DNA of 64,000 bases, taken from contig NZ_SPNT01000001.1 in assembly GCF_004959855.1 (NCBI RefSeq), positions 1,178,001 to 1,242,000 on the forward strand. Direction: 5' to 3'. Shown piece by piece: positions 8,694 through 17,139 of this stretch. Source of the DNA: Nitratireductor sp. XY-223 (GTDB lineage Bacteria > Pseudomonadota > Alphaproteobacteria > Rhizobiales > Rhizobiaceae). A program made the position numbers and the translations under genes. Position 1 is the stretch's first letter. Every line of letters begins with the position of its first letter. Below the pieces are notes generated by a model. That model was not told where the DNA came from. It did not search any database and saw only the letters and a program-made list of their open reading frames with translations.

Positions 8694-9083
8694 ATGAGCG
8701 CCACGAAGATCGCGCTGGTCGCGCATGACGCCTGCAAGGACATGATGGTCGCGTGGGTGGGAAAACACTGGGATCGCCTCCAACACATGTCCATCGTAGC
8801 AACGGGCACGACCGGTGGACGCATTGCGGAGGCGCATCCCGAAATCACGATGACGCGGCTGAAGAGCGGACCGCTCGGCGGCGACCAGCAGATCGGGGCG
8901 CTGATTGCCGAGGAAGCGATCGACGGGCTTGTGTTTTTCGTCGACCCGATGTCGCCAATGCCCCACGATGTCGACGTGAAGGCGCTCACGCGCCTGGCGA
9001 TCGTCTACGATCTGCCGATGGCGTGCAGCCCGTCGACGGCGGATGCGGTACTCGATTATCTTGCCGGCAAACCGGCGCGCTGA
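8694..9083 (+). CDS. mgsA: Methylglyoxal synthase
   Basis: Converts dihydroxyacetone phosphate to methylglyoxal and phosphate, a bypass of lower glycolysis. The 129-residue protein shows the family motifs: VAHDACK near the N-terminus, the phosphate-binding [18 protein letters not shown] with catalytic Asp64, and [15 protein letters not shown] with His91 and Asp94. It is shorter than the 152-residue E. coli enzyme but complete for the alphaproteobacterial form. The dehydratase gene starts 4 bases after its stop, so the two are likely one transcript. Confidence 0.95.
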   Translation: MSATKIALVAHDACKDMMVAWVGKHWDRLQHMSIVATGTTGGRIAEAHPEITMTRLKSGPLGGDQQIGALIAEEAIDGLVFFVDPMSPMPHDVDVKALTRLAIVYDLPMACSPSTADAVLDYLAGKPAR

Positions 9084-9087
9084 GCCC

Positions 9088-10113
9088 ATGCCGAATCCCG
9101 ATCATGGAGAGCGTACGGTCACGCTTGAGCGCATCGAAGATGCCGCGGAGCGGCTGAACGGCCTCGCGGTGCAGACACCCTTGCTCGAATCGGCCCAGCT
9201 CAACGACGCGTTTGGGATGCGGCTCCTTTTCAAGCCGGAATGCCTGCAACGCACCGGCTCATTCAAGTTTCGAGGCGCCTATACGAAACTGTCGCGGCTG
9301 GCGCCGGATCAATGCGAACGCGGCGTCGTCGCCTACTCATCGGGCAATCACGCCCAGGGCGTGGCCGCGGCGGCTGGTTTGCTCGGCATGCACGCGACAA
9401 TCGTCATGCCAAGCGACGCCCCGCGCATCAAGATCGACAACACCCGCGGCTACGGCGCGGAAATCGTGCTCTATGAGCGTCACGCGGAAGACCGGCGTGC
9501 CATCGCCGAGGAAGTGGCGGATCGAAACGGCTCGATCATCGTTCCGCCATTCGACGATATCGACATCATTTCCGGACAGGGCACCGTCGGACTGGAGATT
9601 GCACAACAGGCCGGCGACATGAATTTCGACGTCGATGACGTCCTCTGCCCGGTCGGCGGCGGCGGGTTGCTGTCGGGCATTGCCACCGCGATGGCGGCAA
9701 AACTGCCCAAGGCCAACATCTGGTGCGCGGAACCCGTCGGATATGACGACGTAATCCGTTCGCTTGCCGCCGGCAGGCGTGTCTCTGCCGAGGTCGGCGC
9801 CGCGTCGATCTGCGATGCGATCGTGACCCCGCAACCGGGCAGCATTACTTTCGAGATCATGAAACGGCACGTGTCGGGCGGATTTGCGGTGTCGGACGCG
9901 GAGGTGGCAGATGCGCTGGCAGTCCTGTTCGACCGCTTGAAACTGGTCGTGGAGCCGGGAGGCGCGGCCGGTTTTGCCGCGCTTGTCCAGCAGCGGGCGC
10001 GTTTTGCCGGCAGGTCAGTCGTCGTCGTCCTTTCGGGCGGAAATGTCGACCGGCAGGCCTACGCCGGTTATCTCGCACGGGCCGGCGGCCTCGATACGGT
10101 GCAGGCCGGCTGA
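9088..10113 (+). CDS. Threonine/serine dehydratase-like PLP enzyme (fold type II)
   Basis: Probably deaminates L-threonine or L-serine to the 2-oxo acid; a serine racemase-like activity cannot be excluded. The 341-residue protein has the Schiff-base lysine Lys60 in GSFKFRGA, the SSGNHAQGVA motif and the glycine loop PVGGGGLLSG that binds the PLP phosphate. It has no C-terminal ACT regulatory domain, so it is the short catabolic type rather than biosynthetic IlvA. The ATG at 9088 lies 4 bases after mgsA; an in-frame codon at 9043 would overlap mgsA and is less likely. Confidence 0.88.
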   Translation: MPNPDHGERTVTLERIEDAAERLNGLAVQTPLLESAQLNDAFGMRLLFKPECLQRTGSFKFRGAYTKLSRLAPDQCERGVVAYSSGNHAQGVAAAAGLLGMHATIVMPSDAPRIKIDNTRGYGAEIVLYERHAEDRRAIAEEVADRNGSIIVPPFDDIDIISGQGTVGLEIAQQAGDMNFDVDDVLCPVGGGGLLSGIATAMAAKLPKANIWCAEPVGYDDVIRSLAAGRRVSAEVGAASICDAIVTPQPGSITFEIMKRHVSGGFAVSDAEVADALAVLFDRLKLVVEPGGAAGFAALVQQRARFAGRSVVVVLSGGNVDRQAYAGYLARAGGLDTVQAG

Positions 10114-10124
10114 TTCCACGGCAG

Positions 10125-10931
10125 CTAGGCGGATTTGCGGTCGTGGGCCTCGAGCTCGCGCATGATCGCCGCGGCGGTCTCGTCCAGGGGCTGAAGAAAC
10201 GAGGCCGCGAACTCCTCCGCGGAAAGGTAGGTGCGCGGCCACAACATTGTGGTCGCCCCGACCGGCCGGTCCCGCCATATGATCGGAACGGCGATCGCCG
10301 ACAGGCTGTCGTCGATGATCGTGTCGCCGAGATAATCGTGCAAACGCTCGCCGTATCCCCGTGAACGTGCCTTCTCGATCTCCTGCCAGAACTGGCCGGG
10401 CGGCATGCCGAAGCGCGCCAGTCCCCAGATGCGGTGACTGCCGAGGCGTTCGATGCGTTGCTCGATCTCGCGGTCTTTCATGGCTGACAGGCAGGCGATG
10501 CCGCCCGCCGCGCCGAACTGGTTGATCTTGCGGTCTATCTGTCCACGGTAGAGATGAAACGGGCTCAGCGGCCGGGTCGAGTCGACGATCCGCATCCAGT
10601 CGTCCTCGAGAAGATGGAGGTCCGACGGCCATTCGACCGATTTCGTCAGCTCCATCAGATAGGGCATGGCGATGTCGATCGTCAGCATCTGCTCGAATGT
10701 CGGGGCTTCGATATGGCCCGACGGCATGGACACATTGGTACGGTATTTGCCGTCCGACAGGCTGCGCCGAACGATCTGGCGGTCGATCATCGTCGCCAGC
10801 AGGCGGCGTATCGTCGATTTGGCGATGCCCGTCTTCTTGTGCAGATCCCCGAGGGAGCACGCGCCGTAACGGGCGAGTGCGTCAAGCAGCGTTATGCCGC
10901 GATCAAGGGATCGGTTTCGAATGACGTCCAT
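10125..10931 (-). CDS. IclR family transcriptional regulator
   Basis: A 268-residue regulator with an N-terminal winged helix-turn-helix (residues about 8-62; LGDLHKKTGIAKSTIRRLLATM) and a C-terminal IclR effector-binding domain (about 85-260). It is divergent from the TRAP/sulfatase operon and separated from it by 168 bases that hold two dyads, so it very probably controls that operon and itself. IclR proteins usually sense small aromatic or aliphatic acids. The effector here is unknown. Confidence 0.92.
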   Translation of the reverse strand: MDVIRNRSLDRGITLLDALARYGACSLGDLHKKTGIAKSTIRRLLATMIDRQIVRRSLSDGKYRTNVSMPSGHIEAPTFEQMLTIDIAMPYLMELTKSVEWPSDLHLLEDDWMRIVDSTRPLSPFHLYRGQIDRKINQFGAAGGIACLSAMKDREIEQRIERLGSHRIWGLARFGMPPGQFWQEIEKARSRGYGERLHDYLGDTIIDDSLSAIAVPIIWRDRPVGATTMLWPRTYLSAEEFAASFLQPLDETAAAIMRELEAHDRKSA

Positions 10932-10980
10932 TAGTGTCTCCGGCCGCCATTATGCCCGCCGAAAAGCAGGAATGCCAGTG

Positions 10981-10999
10981 CGTGCCATAGAGTGGCACG
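10981..10999. promoter_or_regulatory. Perfect dyad in the IclR/TRAP intergenic region
   Basis: CGTGCCA-TAGAG-TGGCACG is a perfect 7+5+7 inverted repeat, 50 bases from the iclR-type start and about 100 from the TRAP start. Size and placement suit an operator for the divergent IclR protein. Confidence 0.5.
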
Positions 11000-11055
11000 A
11001 TATGCGAATAAGAATTGCCGGTCCGGGGCGATTGCCTCAGTGTTCCTGAAAACAA

Positions 11056-11068
11056 GGAACGAAGTTCC
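11056..11068. promoter_or_regulatory. Second dyad, GGAAC-GAA-GTTCC, before the TRAP gene
   Basis: Perfect 5+3+5 inverted repeat 31 bases upstream of the TTG start, with a further GTTCC half-site at 11042-11046. The 3-base spacing is that of classical IclR boxes (GGAAA-N3-TTTCC type). It would overlap the promoter or leader and could act in repression. Confidence 0.45.
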
Positions 11069-11099
11069 GGTCCAGGGATAGTCTGCGGGAGGAGACGGT

Positions 11100-12977
11100 T
11101 TGAACGCCTTACGCGCGACAGGCCGCGTCGTGGCCGATGTCCTGGCGGTCGTCCTGGCCATTGGCGCCATTTACACCGCCGGTTTCGGCGTATTCGACAA
11201 TGTCATCTACTACGGAAGCATCGTTGCCATTGCGATGACCATCGCAATCCTGAGCTGGGATGCGGATGGGGGCAATCCGCTCCGCTTCGTGTTTCATGCC
11301 GCGCTGGCGGTGCTGTTCATCTATATCAGCTGGGTGTGGATCGGCTTCATGCTGGAGCAGGAGGAATTTCTGCTCGATGCCGAACAGTGGCAACTGGTCC
11401 TGGCATGGGTTGCCTTTGCCGTCGTTGCCTATGCGACCTGGCGGATTTTCGGCCTGCCGATGCTCGTCGTCTTCGCGCTGGTTGCGATCTATGTGCTTTT
11501 GCCCTCACGGTTTTTCGGTGCCGGTGAAGACTGGACGCGGGTTGCGGAAAATCTCTGGTACTCCAGTGACGGTGTCTTTGGGCGCCCGGTCGAGGTCGTG
11601 GGCCGCACTGTGCTGGTGTTCATTGTCTTCGGCGCGGTCCTGCAGACCTCCGGCGCCGGCGGCGTGCTTCTGAAAATGGCGTTTGCGGCGACCGGCCGGT
11701 TCGCCGGCGGCGCAGCCCATGCATCGATCGTCGGATCGGCTCTGTTCGGAACCATGTCGGGCGCCGCCGTCGCCAATGTGGTTTCCACCGGTGTGTTCAC
11801 GATCCCGATCATCAAGAAGGCCGGGTTCAAGCCGAAATTCGCCGGCGGCGTCGAAGCCGCGGCTTCCACCGGCGGACAGATCATGCCGCCCGTCATGGGC
11901 GTCGTTGCCTTCATGATGGCCGATGTTACCGGCATCGCCTATGTGAACATCGTTCTGGCAGCGCTTATTCCCGCCGTTTTCTACTACATCAGCCTCTTTA
12001 CAGTGGTGCTGATCGAGTCGCGCAAGCTCGGCATCGGCGCGGTTCCCCCGTCGGAACGCGAAGTCATGACACCGAAGGACTGGCTCGAGAGCACGTCTTT
12101 CTTCCTGCCGCTGGCGCTGCTTGTCGTGCTTCTTGCCATGGGACGCACGGTTCAGTTCGCCGGATTCTACGCGTTGATCGCAGCGACGGTCCTGTCGCTG
12201 ATCCTGTTCCCGAAGTTCCGCCATCCGGCGGAATGGTGGCGCGCGCTCGTTTCGGCCGGCAAGACAGCGGCGACATTGCTGGTCATCGTCGCCGCGGTCG
12301 GCTTCGTCATCGGCGTCATCAACATGACCGGCGTCGGCCTGAAGATGGCCCAGCTCATCTTGTCCGTCTCCGGCTCGAGCCTCTTTTTCAGCCTGGTTCT
12401 GGTGATGATCGGCTGCCTCATCATGGGGATGGGCGTGCCTTCGGTTCCGGCCTATCTGATCATCGCCGTCGTCATGGGACCGGCCCTTGGAAAGCTCGGC
12501 GTCACCACCATTTCGGCGCATCTCTTCATGGTCTATTTCGGCGTGCTCTCGGTCGTGACCCCGCCCGTGGCCCTTGCCGCCTTCGCTGCGGCGCCGCTTG
12601 CTGGCGCCAAGCCGATGGCGACCGGCTTCGAGGCGTTGCGCATATCGATCGCCGGTTTCATCATCCCGTTCATTTTCGTCTACCACACGGACATTCTCAT
12701 TATCGACGGGTTCACCGTGACGGGACTGGCCTGGGCCATCGGCGCCTTTTTGCTGGCCACCTGGCTGATCGCAAGCGCCATGGCGCGGTTCGAACGCCTG
12801 GCTCTGCCGCCATGGCAAAGCATCGCGCGGCTTGCCTGTGCTGTGGCACTTCTGGTGCCGGATTCGGTCTTCAGCCTGGCCGGCGCGGCGGGCGGCCTGC
12901 TTTTATTGTTCGAACACAAAATGGCGTCCTCGAGGGACGCACCGTCAAAAACCACCAAACAGGGAGAAAACGCATGA
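11100..12977 (+). CDS. TRAP transporter fused permease (TAXI type, 4TM/12TM)
   Basis: Inner-membrane secondary transporter in which the small (DctQ-like) and large (DctM-like) subunits are fused. The 625 residues are strongly hydrophobic with many membrane segments. Conserved DctM motifs are visible, including SIVGSALFGTMSGAAVANVV and the AAASTGGQIMPPVMG stretch. The start codon is TTG at 11100, supported by GGGAGGAG at 11087-11094. Its stop overlaps the ATG of the binding-protein gene by 4 bases (ATGA). It works with the TAXI periplasmic binding protein that follows, driven by a sodium or proton gradient. The substrate is probably an organic anion. Confidence 0.93.
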   Translation: MNALRATGRVVADVLAVVLAIGAIYTAGFGVFDNVIYYGSIVAIAMTIAILSWDADGGNPLRFVFHAALAVLFIYISWVWIGFMLEQEEFLLDAEQWQLVLAWVAFAVVAYATWRIFGLPMLVVFALVAIYVLLPSRFFGAGEDWTRVAENLWYSSDGVFGRPVEVVGRTVLVFIVFGAVLQTSGAGGVLLKMAFAATGRFAGGAAHASIVGSALFGTMSGAAVANVVSTGVFTIPIIKKAGFKPKFAGGVEAAASTGGQIMPPVMGVVAFMMADVTGIAYVNIVLAALIPAVFYYISLFTVVLIESRKLGIGAVPPSEREVMTPKDWLESTSFFLPLALLVVLLAMGRTVQFAGFYALIAATVLSLILFPKFRHPAEWWRALVSAGKTAATLLVIVAAVGFVIGVINMTGVGLKMAQLILSVSGSSLFFSLVLVMIGCLIMGMGVPSVPAYLIIAVVMGPALGKLGVTTISAHLFMVYFGVLSVVTPPVALAAFAAAPLAGAKPMATGFEALRISIAGFIIPFIFVYHTDILIIDGFTVTGLAWAIGAFLLATWLIASAMARFERLALPPWQSIARLACAVALLVPDSVFSLAGAAGGLLLLFEHKMASSRDAPSKTTKQGENA

Positions 12978-13993
12978 ATGCATTCAAGAAATGGGCGCTC
13001 GCCGGTGCCGCGGTCCTGGTGCTCGGAGGATCGCTCCAGGCCGCTGAGGTCATCAAGATGGCGACGATCGCGCCCGGTACATCCGCCTATCTGACGCAGT
13101 CGACAATGGCGAGCATCGTCAACCAGGGGCAGGACAACTACGAAATCCAGGTTGATGCAACGGGTGCAGCGACAAAGCATATCATCGACATGGCCGAAGG
13201 CGAACTCGACATGGTGATGACCTCGCCCACTGTCTACTTCCTGATGAAGAACGGCAAGGCGATGTATCAGAAGATCAAGAAGGCGCCGGAACTGTCGGAG
13301 AATGTGCGTCTGGTCTTCTGGTATCCCTACGGCGCCTATCACGTGCTGACCTACGCCGATGACGGCATGACCGACCTCAAGGACATCAAGGGCAAGAAAG
13401 TGTTCCTCGGACCGCCCGGAGGCGGTGCCTGGAACGCCGCCAACCAGTGGATCGAGGCCCAGACCGGCTACAAGGTCGGCGAGGACTACGAAAACTTCAA
13501 GGGATCATGGTCGTCGGCCTTCCAGGCTTTCCAGGACAAGCAGGTCGATGTCTATATCAATGGCGGCATTGCCCCGTTCCCGCAGGTCGAGCAGCTTGCG
13601 GCGACAAACAAGCTGACCATCCTGGGGCCGAGCAAGGACGAGGTGGACAAGCAGACCGAAGCGCAACTGAAACCGACCAAGGCGCTCGGCCGCTTTCTCG
13701 ATGTCATCCCGGCAGGTATCTACGGCGATGGCGTGAGCAATACGGAAGACGTCTACTCGCTCGGCGCCGTTGTCGGTGTCGTTTCGCGCGCCGACCTTGA
13801 CGACGACACGGTCTACGAGATCACCAAGGCGTTCTGGGAAGGCGCGGAAAAGATGCGCGCCGACGCGCCGTGGCTCGACCGCGTGACCCTCGACTACGCG
13901 GTGCAGGAAGGCGGCGTGCGCCTCCATCCAGGCGCCCAACGCTACTACGAGGAGATCGGACTGGACATTCCCGAGGGGTCAAAGGCCCAGTAA
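12974..13993 (+). CDS. TAXI family TRAP transporter solute-binding protein
   Basis: Periplasmic binding protein, 339 residues, with a signal peptide (MNAFKKWALAGAAVLVLGGS, cleavage near LQA-AE). Family features are the early MATIAPGTSAYL segment, the DMAEGELDM motif and the central FLGPPGGGAWNAANQW loop. It differs from the better-known small TAXI proteins in having an N-terminal ligand-loop with few glycines. Translation is coupled to the permease by a 4-base overlap. The sulfatase gene downstream suggests a sulfate or phosphonate ester, or its product, as ligand. Confidence 0.9.
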   Translation: MNAFKKWALAGAAVLVLGGSLQAAEVIKMATIAPGTSAYLTQSTMASIVNQGQDNYEIQVDATGAATKHIIDMAEGELDMVMTSPTVYFLMKNGKAMYQKIKKAPELSENVRLVFWYPYGAYHVLTYADDGMTDLKDIKGKKVFLGPPGGGAWNAANQWIEAQTGYKVGEDYENFKGSWSSAFQAFQDKQVDVYINGGIAPFPQVEQLAATNKLTILGPSKDEVDKQTEAQLKPTKALGRFLDVIPAGIYGDGVSNTEDVYSLGAVVGVVSRADLDDDTVYEITKAFWEGAEKMRADAPWLDRVTLDYAVQEGGVRLHPGAQRYYEEIGLDIPEGSKAQ

Positions 13994-14055
13994 CAAGCAA
14001 GTACGGCGGGCCGCATCCTTCGGCCCGCCGCAATTACGATCAGCAAAGGAACAAA

Positions 14056-15744
14056 ATGCCCCGGGCGATCAAAAATATCCTGTTCATCATGTTCGACCAG
14101 TTGCGCTACGACTATCTGAGTTGTGCCGGACACGCGACGCTCGAGACGCCCAACATAGACCGCATCGCGGCGATGGGCGTGCGCTTCTCCAAGGCCTATG
14201 TGCAGTCGCCGATCTGCGGCGCCTCGCGCATGTCCTTCTATACCGGTCGCTACGTGCAAAGCCACGGTGCGGCCTGGAACAACTTTCCGCTCAAGGTGGG
14301 CGAACTGACGCTGGGCGATCATCTGCGCGAGATCGGGGTGGAAACCTGGCTGGTCGGCAAGACGCACATGAAGGTCGATCAGAAGGGACTGGACCGGCTC
14401 GGCATCGCGTCGGATTCGATTATCGGCGCCCGTGTCTCCGAATGCGGGTTCGACGTCTTCGAACGCGACGACGGGCTTTGGGCACAAGGGCCGGACGGGT
14501 TCTACGACACGCGACGCTCGCCATACAACGAGTATCTCAAGTCCAAGGGCTACGCTTCGGACAATCCGTGGCACGATTACGCCAATTCCGGTGTCGACGA
14601 CGACGGCAGCATCGCGTCCGGCTGGTTCATGCAGCACGCGGACAAGCCGGCAAACATCCGCGAGGAGGATTCCGAGACGCCCTACATGACCGGGCGGGCC
14701 ATTGAATTCATGGAAAAAATGGAAGCCGAGGAGCGCGGTCCCTGGCTGTGCCACCTGTCCTATATCAAGCCGCATTGGCCCTACATCGTGCCAGAGCCGT
14801 ATCACGCCATGTACGGCCACAACCAGATACAGCCGGTCGTGCGAAGCGAAAGAGAGCGGGCCAACCCGCATCCTGTCTATGCCGCCTATATGGACAATGC
14901 TATCGGCAAGGCCTTTTCCCGCGACGAGGTGCGCGAGAAGGTCATTCCCGCCTATATGGGGCTCATCAAGCAGTGCGACGACCAGATCGGCCGCCTGCTG
15001 GCCTATATGGAACGATCCGGGCGCATCGACGACACCATGATCGTGATCACGTCCGACCACGGCGACTATCTCGGCGACCACTGGCTGGGTGAAAAGGACC
15101 TGTTTCACGAGCAGTCGGTCAAGGTGCCGATGATCATCTACGATCCTTCGCCTGAGGCGGACGGTGCGCGCGGAACGGTCTGCGATGCTCTGGTTGAAAG
15201 CATCGATCTCGCGGCGACATTCGTCGAAGCCGAGGGCGGCAGGGTCCCCGACCACATCATCGAAGGCCGTTCGCTGATGCCGTTCCTGCGCGGTGAGCCG
15301 GTCGACGACTGGCGGGAATTTGTCATCAGCGAATTCGACTATTCGGCGACCTCGCAGGCAGCCGCACTCGGCCTCGCGCCGAAGCAGGCCCGGCTGTTCA
15401 TGGTCGCCGACAGGCAATGGAAACTCATGCACGCGGAGGGCGGTTTCCGACCGATGCTCTTCGATCTCGCCAACGACCCACAGGAGTTTGCCGACCTTGG
15501 CGATGACCCGGAATATTCCGACATTGTCGATGTCATGTACGAGCGGCTGGCGCAGTGGGCGCGCCGTGTTTCCCAGCGCACGACCATCTCCGACGACACG
15601 ATCATACGTTATCGCGGCAGTTCCAGCCGGACCGGCGTATTGCTCGGGCTGTATGACGGGTCCGAGATCAGTCCGGAACTGACGGATGGCTATCGGGGCA
15701 GGGCCCGCGACCGGTACACCGGAATCGAGGAGGACGCCGGCTAG
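14056..15744 (+). CDS. Sulfatase-family hydrolase (formylglycine type; sulfatase or phosphonate monoesterase)
   Basis: Alkaline phosphatase superfamily hydrolase, 562 residues. Cys54 in SPICGASRMSFYTGRY is the C-x-A-x-R signature whose cysteine becomes formylglycine. Asp14 (MFDQ) and the later SDHGDYLGDHWLGEKDLFHE block supply metal ligands. No signal peptide is visible, so it acts in the cytoplasm on imported substrate. Phosphonate monoester hydrolases of rhizobia are the closest relatives I recognise, so the bond cleaved may be a sulfate, phosphate diester or phosphonate ester. AAAGGA precedes the ATG at 14056; codons upstream in frame belong to the coding region of the binding protein in another frame. 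It lies 62 bases after the TAXI gene. Confidence 0.88.
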   Translation: MPRAIKNILFIMFDQLRYDYLSCAGHATLETPNIDRIAAMGVRFSKAYVQSPICGASRMSFYTGRYVQSHGAAWNNFPLKVGELTLGDHLREIGVETWLVGKTHMKVDQKGLDRLGIASDSIIGARVSECGFDVFERDDGLWAQGPDGFYDTRRSPYNEYLKSKGYASDNPWHDYANSGVDDDGSIASGWFMQHADKPANIREEDSETPYMTGRAIEFMEKMEAEERGPWLCHLSYIKPHWPYIVPEPYHAMYGHNQIQPVVRSERERANPHPVYAAYMDNAIGKAFSRDEVREKVIPAYMGLIKQCDDQIGRLLAYMERSGRIDDTMIVITSDHGDYLGDHWLGEKDLFHEQSVKVPMIIYDPSPEADGARGTVCDALVESIDLAATFVEAEGGRVPDHIIEGRSLMPFLRGEPVDDWREFVISEFDYSATSQAAALGLAPKQARLFMVADRQWKLMHAEGGFRPMLFDLANDPQEFADLGDDPEYSDIVDVMYERLAQWARRVSQRTTISDDTIIRYRGSSSRTGVLLGLYDGSEISPELTDGYRGRARDRYTGIEEDAG

Positions 15745-15765
15745 GCGCGAAACTGGAGGTAAGGC

Positions 15766-17034
15766 ATGACACCGCTGGAGCGCCTGAGGAACCATTCGAA
15801 CGAGTTTCGCAAGGAGATCATAGGGCTGGCATCGAATGTCTACGGCGCCGTCGGCTTCGCGGCTTCCAATGTCTATATGATCATCGCCGACGGCGGCGTC
15901 ATCATCGTCGACACGACCGAATCGACAAAGGCGGCCGAAAACGTCCTGGCTGCGTTCCGCAAAATCACAGCGCTACCCGTCCGCTCGATCATCTATACGC
16001 ACTCGCACCGCGACCATATCAGCGGCGCTGAGATCTTTGCGGGTTCCGGCGATCCGGAGATCATCGCGAGCCACAGGTTTGCCTCCGACCTGGTGGCAGT
16101 GGACAGCAAAAAACCGCTTCCGAACAAGGCGCTGGCGGACCGGACCAGGCGCCAGTTCGGCATCGGGCTCGCCTTTCCGGATGAGCGGGTCAATCTCGGA
16201 TGCGGTCCCGGAGACCGCCCGCTCGAGGGTCTGGGCGCCGGATTCATGCCGCCGACGACCCGGGTTCACGAGGATCGGATCAATCGGAATGTCTGCGGTG
16301 TCGAACTTGAGCTCGTTCACGCGCCCGGGGAAACACCCGATCACCTGGTGGTCTGGGATGACGGGAACGGGATACTGATCTGCGGCGACAATTTCTACAA
16401 ATCGTTTCCCAATCTCTACGCGATCCGCGGCACGCGTTACCGGGACTACGACGCCTGGGCAGATTCACTTGATCTGCTGCTCTCGTTCGATGCCGAGATC
16501 CTGGCACCTGGTCACAGTCGGCCGGTGGTCGGCGCCGACAAGGTGCGGGGCGTTTTGACGGACTATCGCGACGCGATACGGCATGTTGTCGCCGAGACCG
16601 TGGCCGGGCTCGACCGGGGCGAGGGGCCGGACGAACTTGCCGACAAGATCGCGCTGCCCGCTTCGCTGGCGGACAAGCCGCACCTGCAGGAGTTCTACGG
16701 CAAGATATCGTGGTCCGTGCGCGCGTACTGCGCCGGCACGCTCGGCTGGTTCGACGGCAATCCGACGAACCTCGACCGGCTGTCGCCCAGGCAGGAAGCC
16801 GGACGGATGATCGCGCTAGCCGGCGGCGAGGCAGCCCTGTTCGACACGGCGCTGACCGCCCATCGGACGGGCGACCATCAGTGGTCGCTGGAGCTGCTCG
16901 ACAGGCTTTTGTGCGTTGACGCGGAGAACACCGAGTACCGGCTGCTCAAGGCCGCGTGCCTGCGGGCGCGCGCGGATGAGGAAATCAACGCAACTGCCAG
17001 AAACTATTATCTCGTTGCCGCTGCGGAAATTTGA
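15766..17034 (+). CDS. Alkylsulfatase-like metallo-beta-lactamase fold hydrolase
   Basis: The 422 residues comprise a metallo-beta-lactamase domain with THSHRDHISG (residues 78-87) as the first zinc-binding motif, a second histidine region near APGETPDHLVVW, and a C-terminal alkylsulfatase dimerisation region (LQEFYGKISWSVRAYCAGTLGWFDGNP to the ending NYYLVAAAEI). Full SdsA-type alkylsulfatases also have an SCP2-like C-terminal domain, which is absent here, and they carry a signal peptide, also absent. A GGAGG site precedes the ATG at 15766, 21 bases after the sulfatase. It is probably the last gene of the TRAP operon and may cleave a second ester bond of the same substrate. Confidence 0.87.
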   Translation: MTPLERLRNHSNEFRKEIIGLASNVYGAVGFAASNVYMIIADGGVIIVDTTESTKAAENVLAAFRKITALPVRSIIYTHSHRDHISGAEIFAGSGDPEIIASHRFASDLVAVDSKKPLPNKALADRTRRQFGIGLAFPDERVNLGCGPGDRPLEGLGAGFMPPTTRVHEDRINRNVCGVELELVHAPGETPDHLVVWDDGNGILICGDNFYKSFPNLYAIRGTRYRDYDAWADSLDLLLSFDAEILAPGHSRPVVGADKVRGVLTDYRDAIRHVVAETVAGLDRGEGPDELADKIALPASLADKPHLQEFYGKISWSVRAYCAGTLGWFDGNPTNLDRLSPRQEAGRMIALAGGEAALFDTALTAHRTGDHQWSLELLDRLLCVDAENTEYRLLKAACLRARADEEINATARNYYLVAAAEI

Positions 17035-17062
17035 AGCCGGCACACGCAATGTGCTCAATCAG

Positions 17063-17091
17063 GTGCTTCAAGCCTACCCTGACATGCTCTA
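17063..17091 (+). promoter_or_regulatory. Bipartite motif GTGCTTCAA-N14-GCTCTA, copy 1
   Basis: The same two blocks with the same 14-base spacing occur again at 24805-24833. This copy ends 48 bases before the mgtE start. Its spacing and position recall a promoter, but the blocks do not match the sigma-70 consensus. Confidence 0.3.
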
Positions 17092-17139
17092 AGGTCGCCC
17101 CAACCGACAAGCAGCGCTTCAGATTCGGATCCCGCTCCC

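Noticed and set aside
11505-12818. 437-codon open frame antisense to the TRAP permease
   Set aside because: His/Asp/Arg-rich translation is the usual reverse frame of a hydrophobic membrane protein gene.
15766-17034. MBL protein as a full SdsA-type alkylsulfatase
   Set aside because: It has the MBL and dimerisation regions but no SCP2-like C-terminal domain and no signal peptide, so only the family-level call is made.
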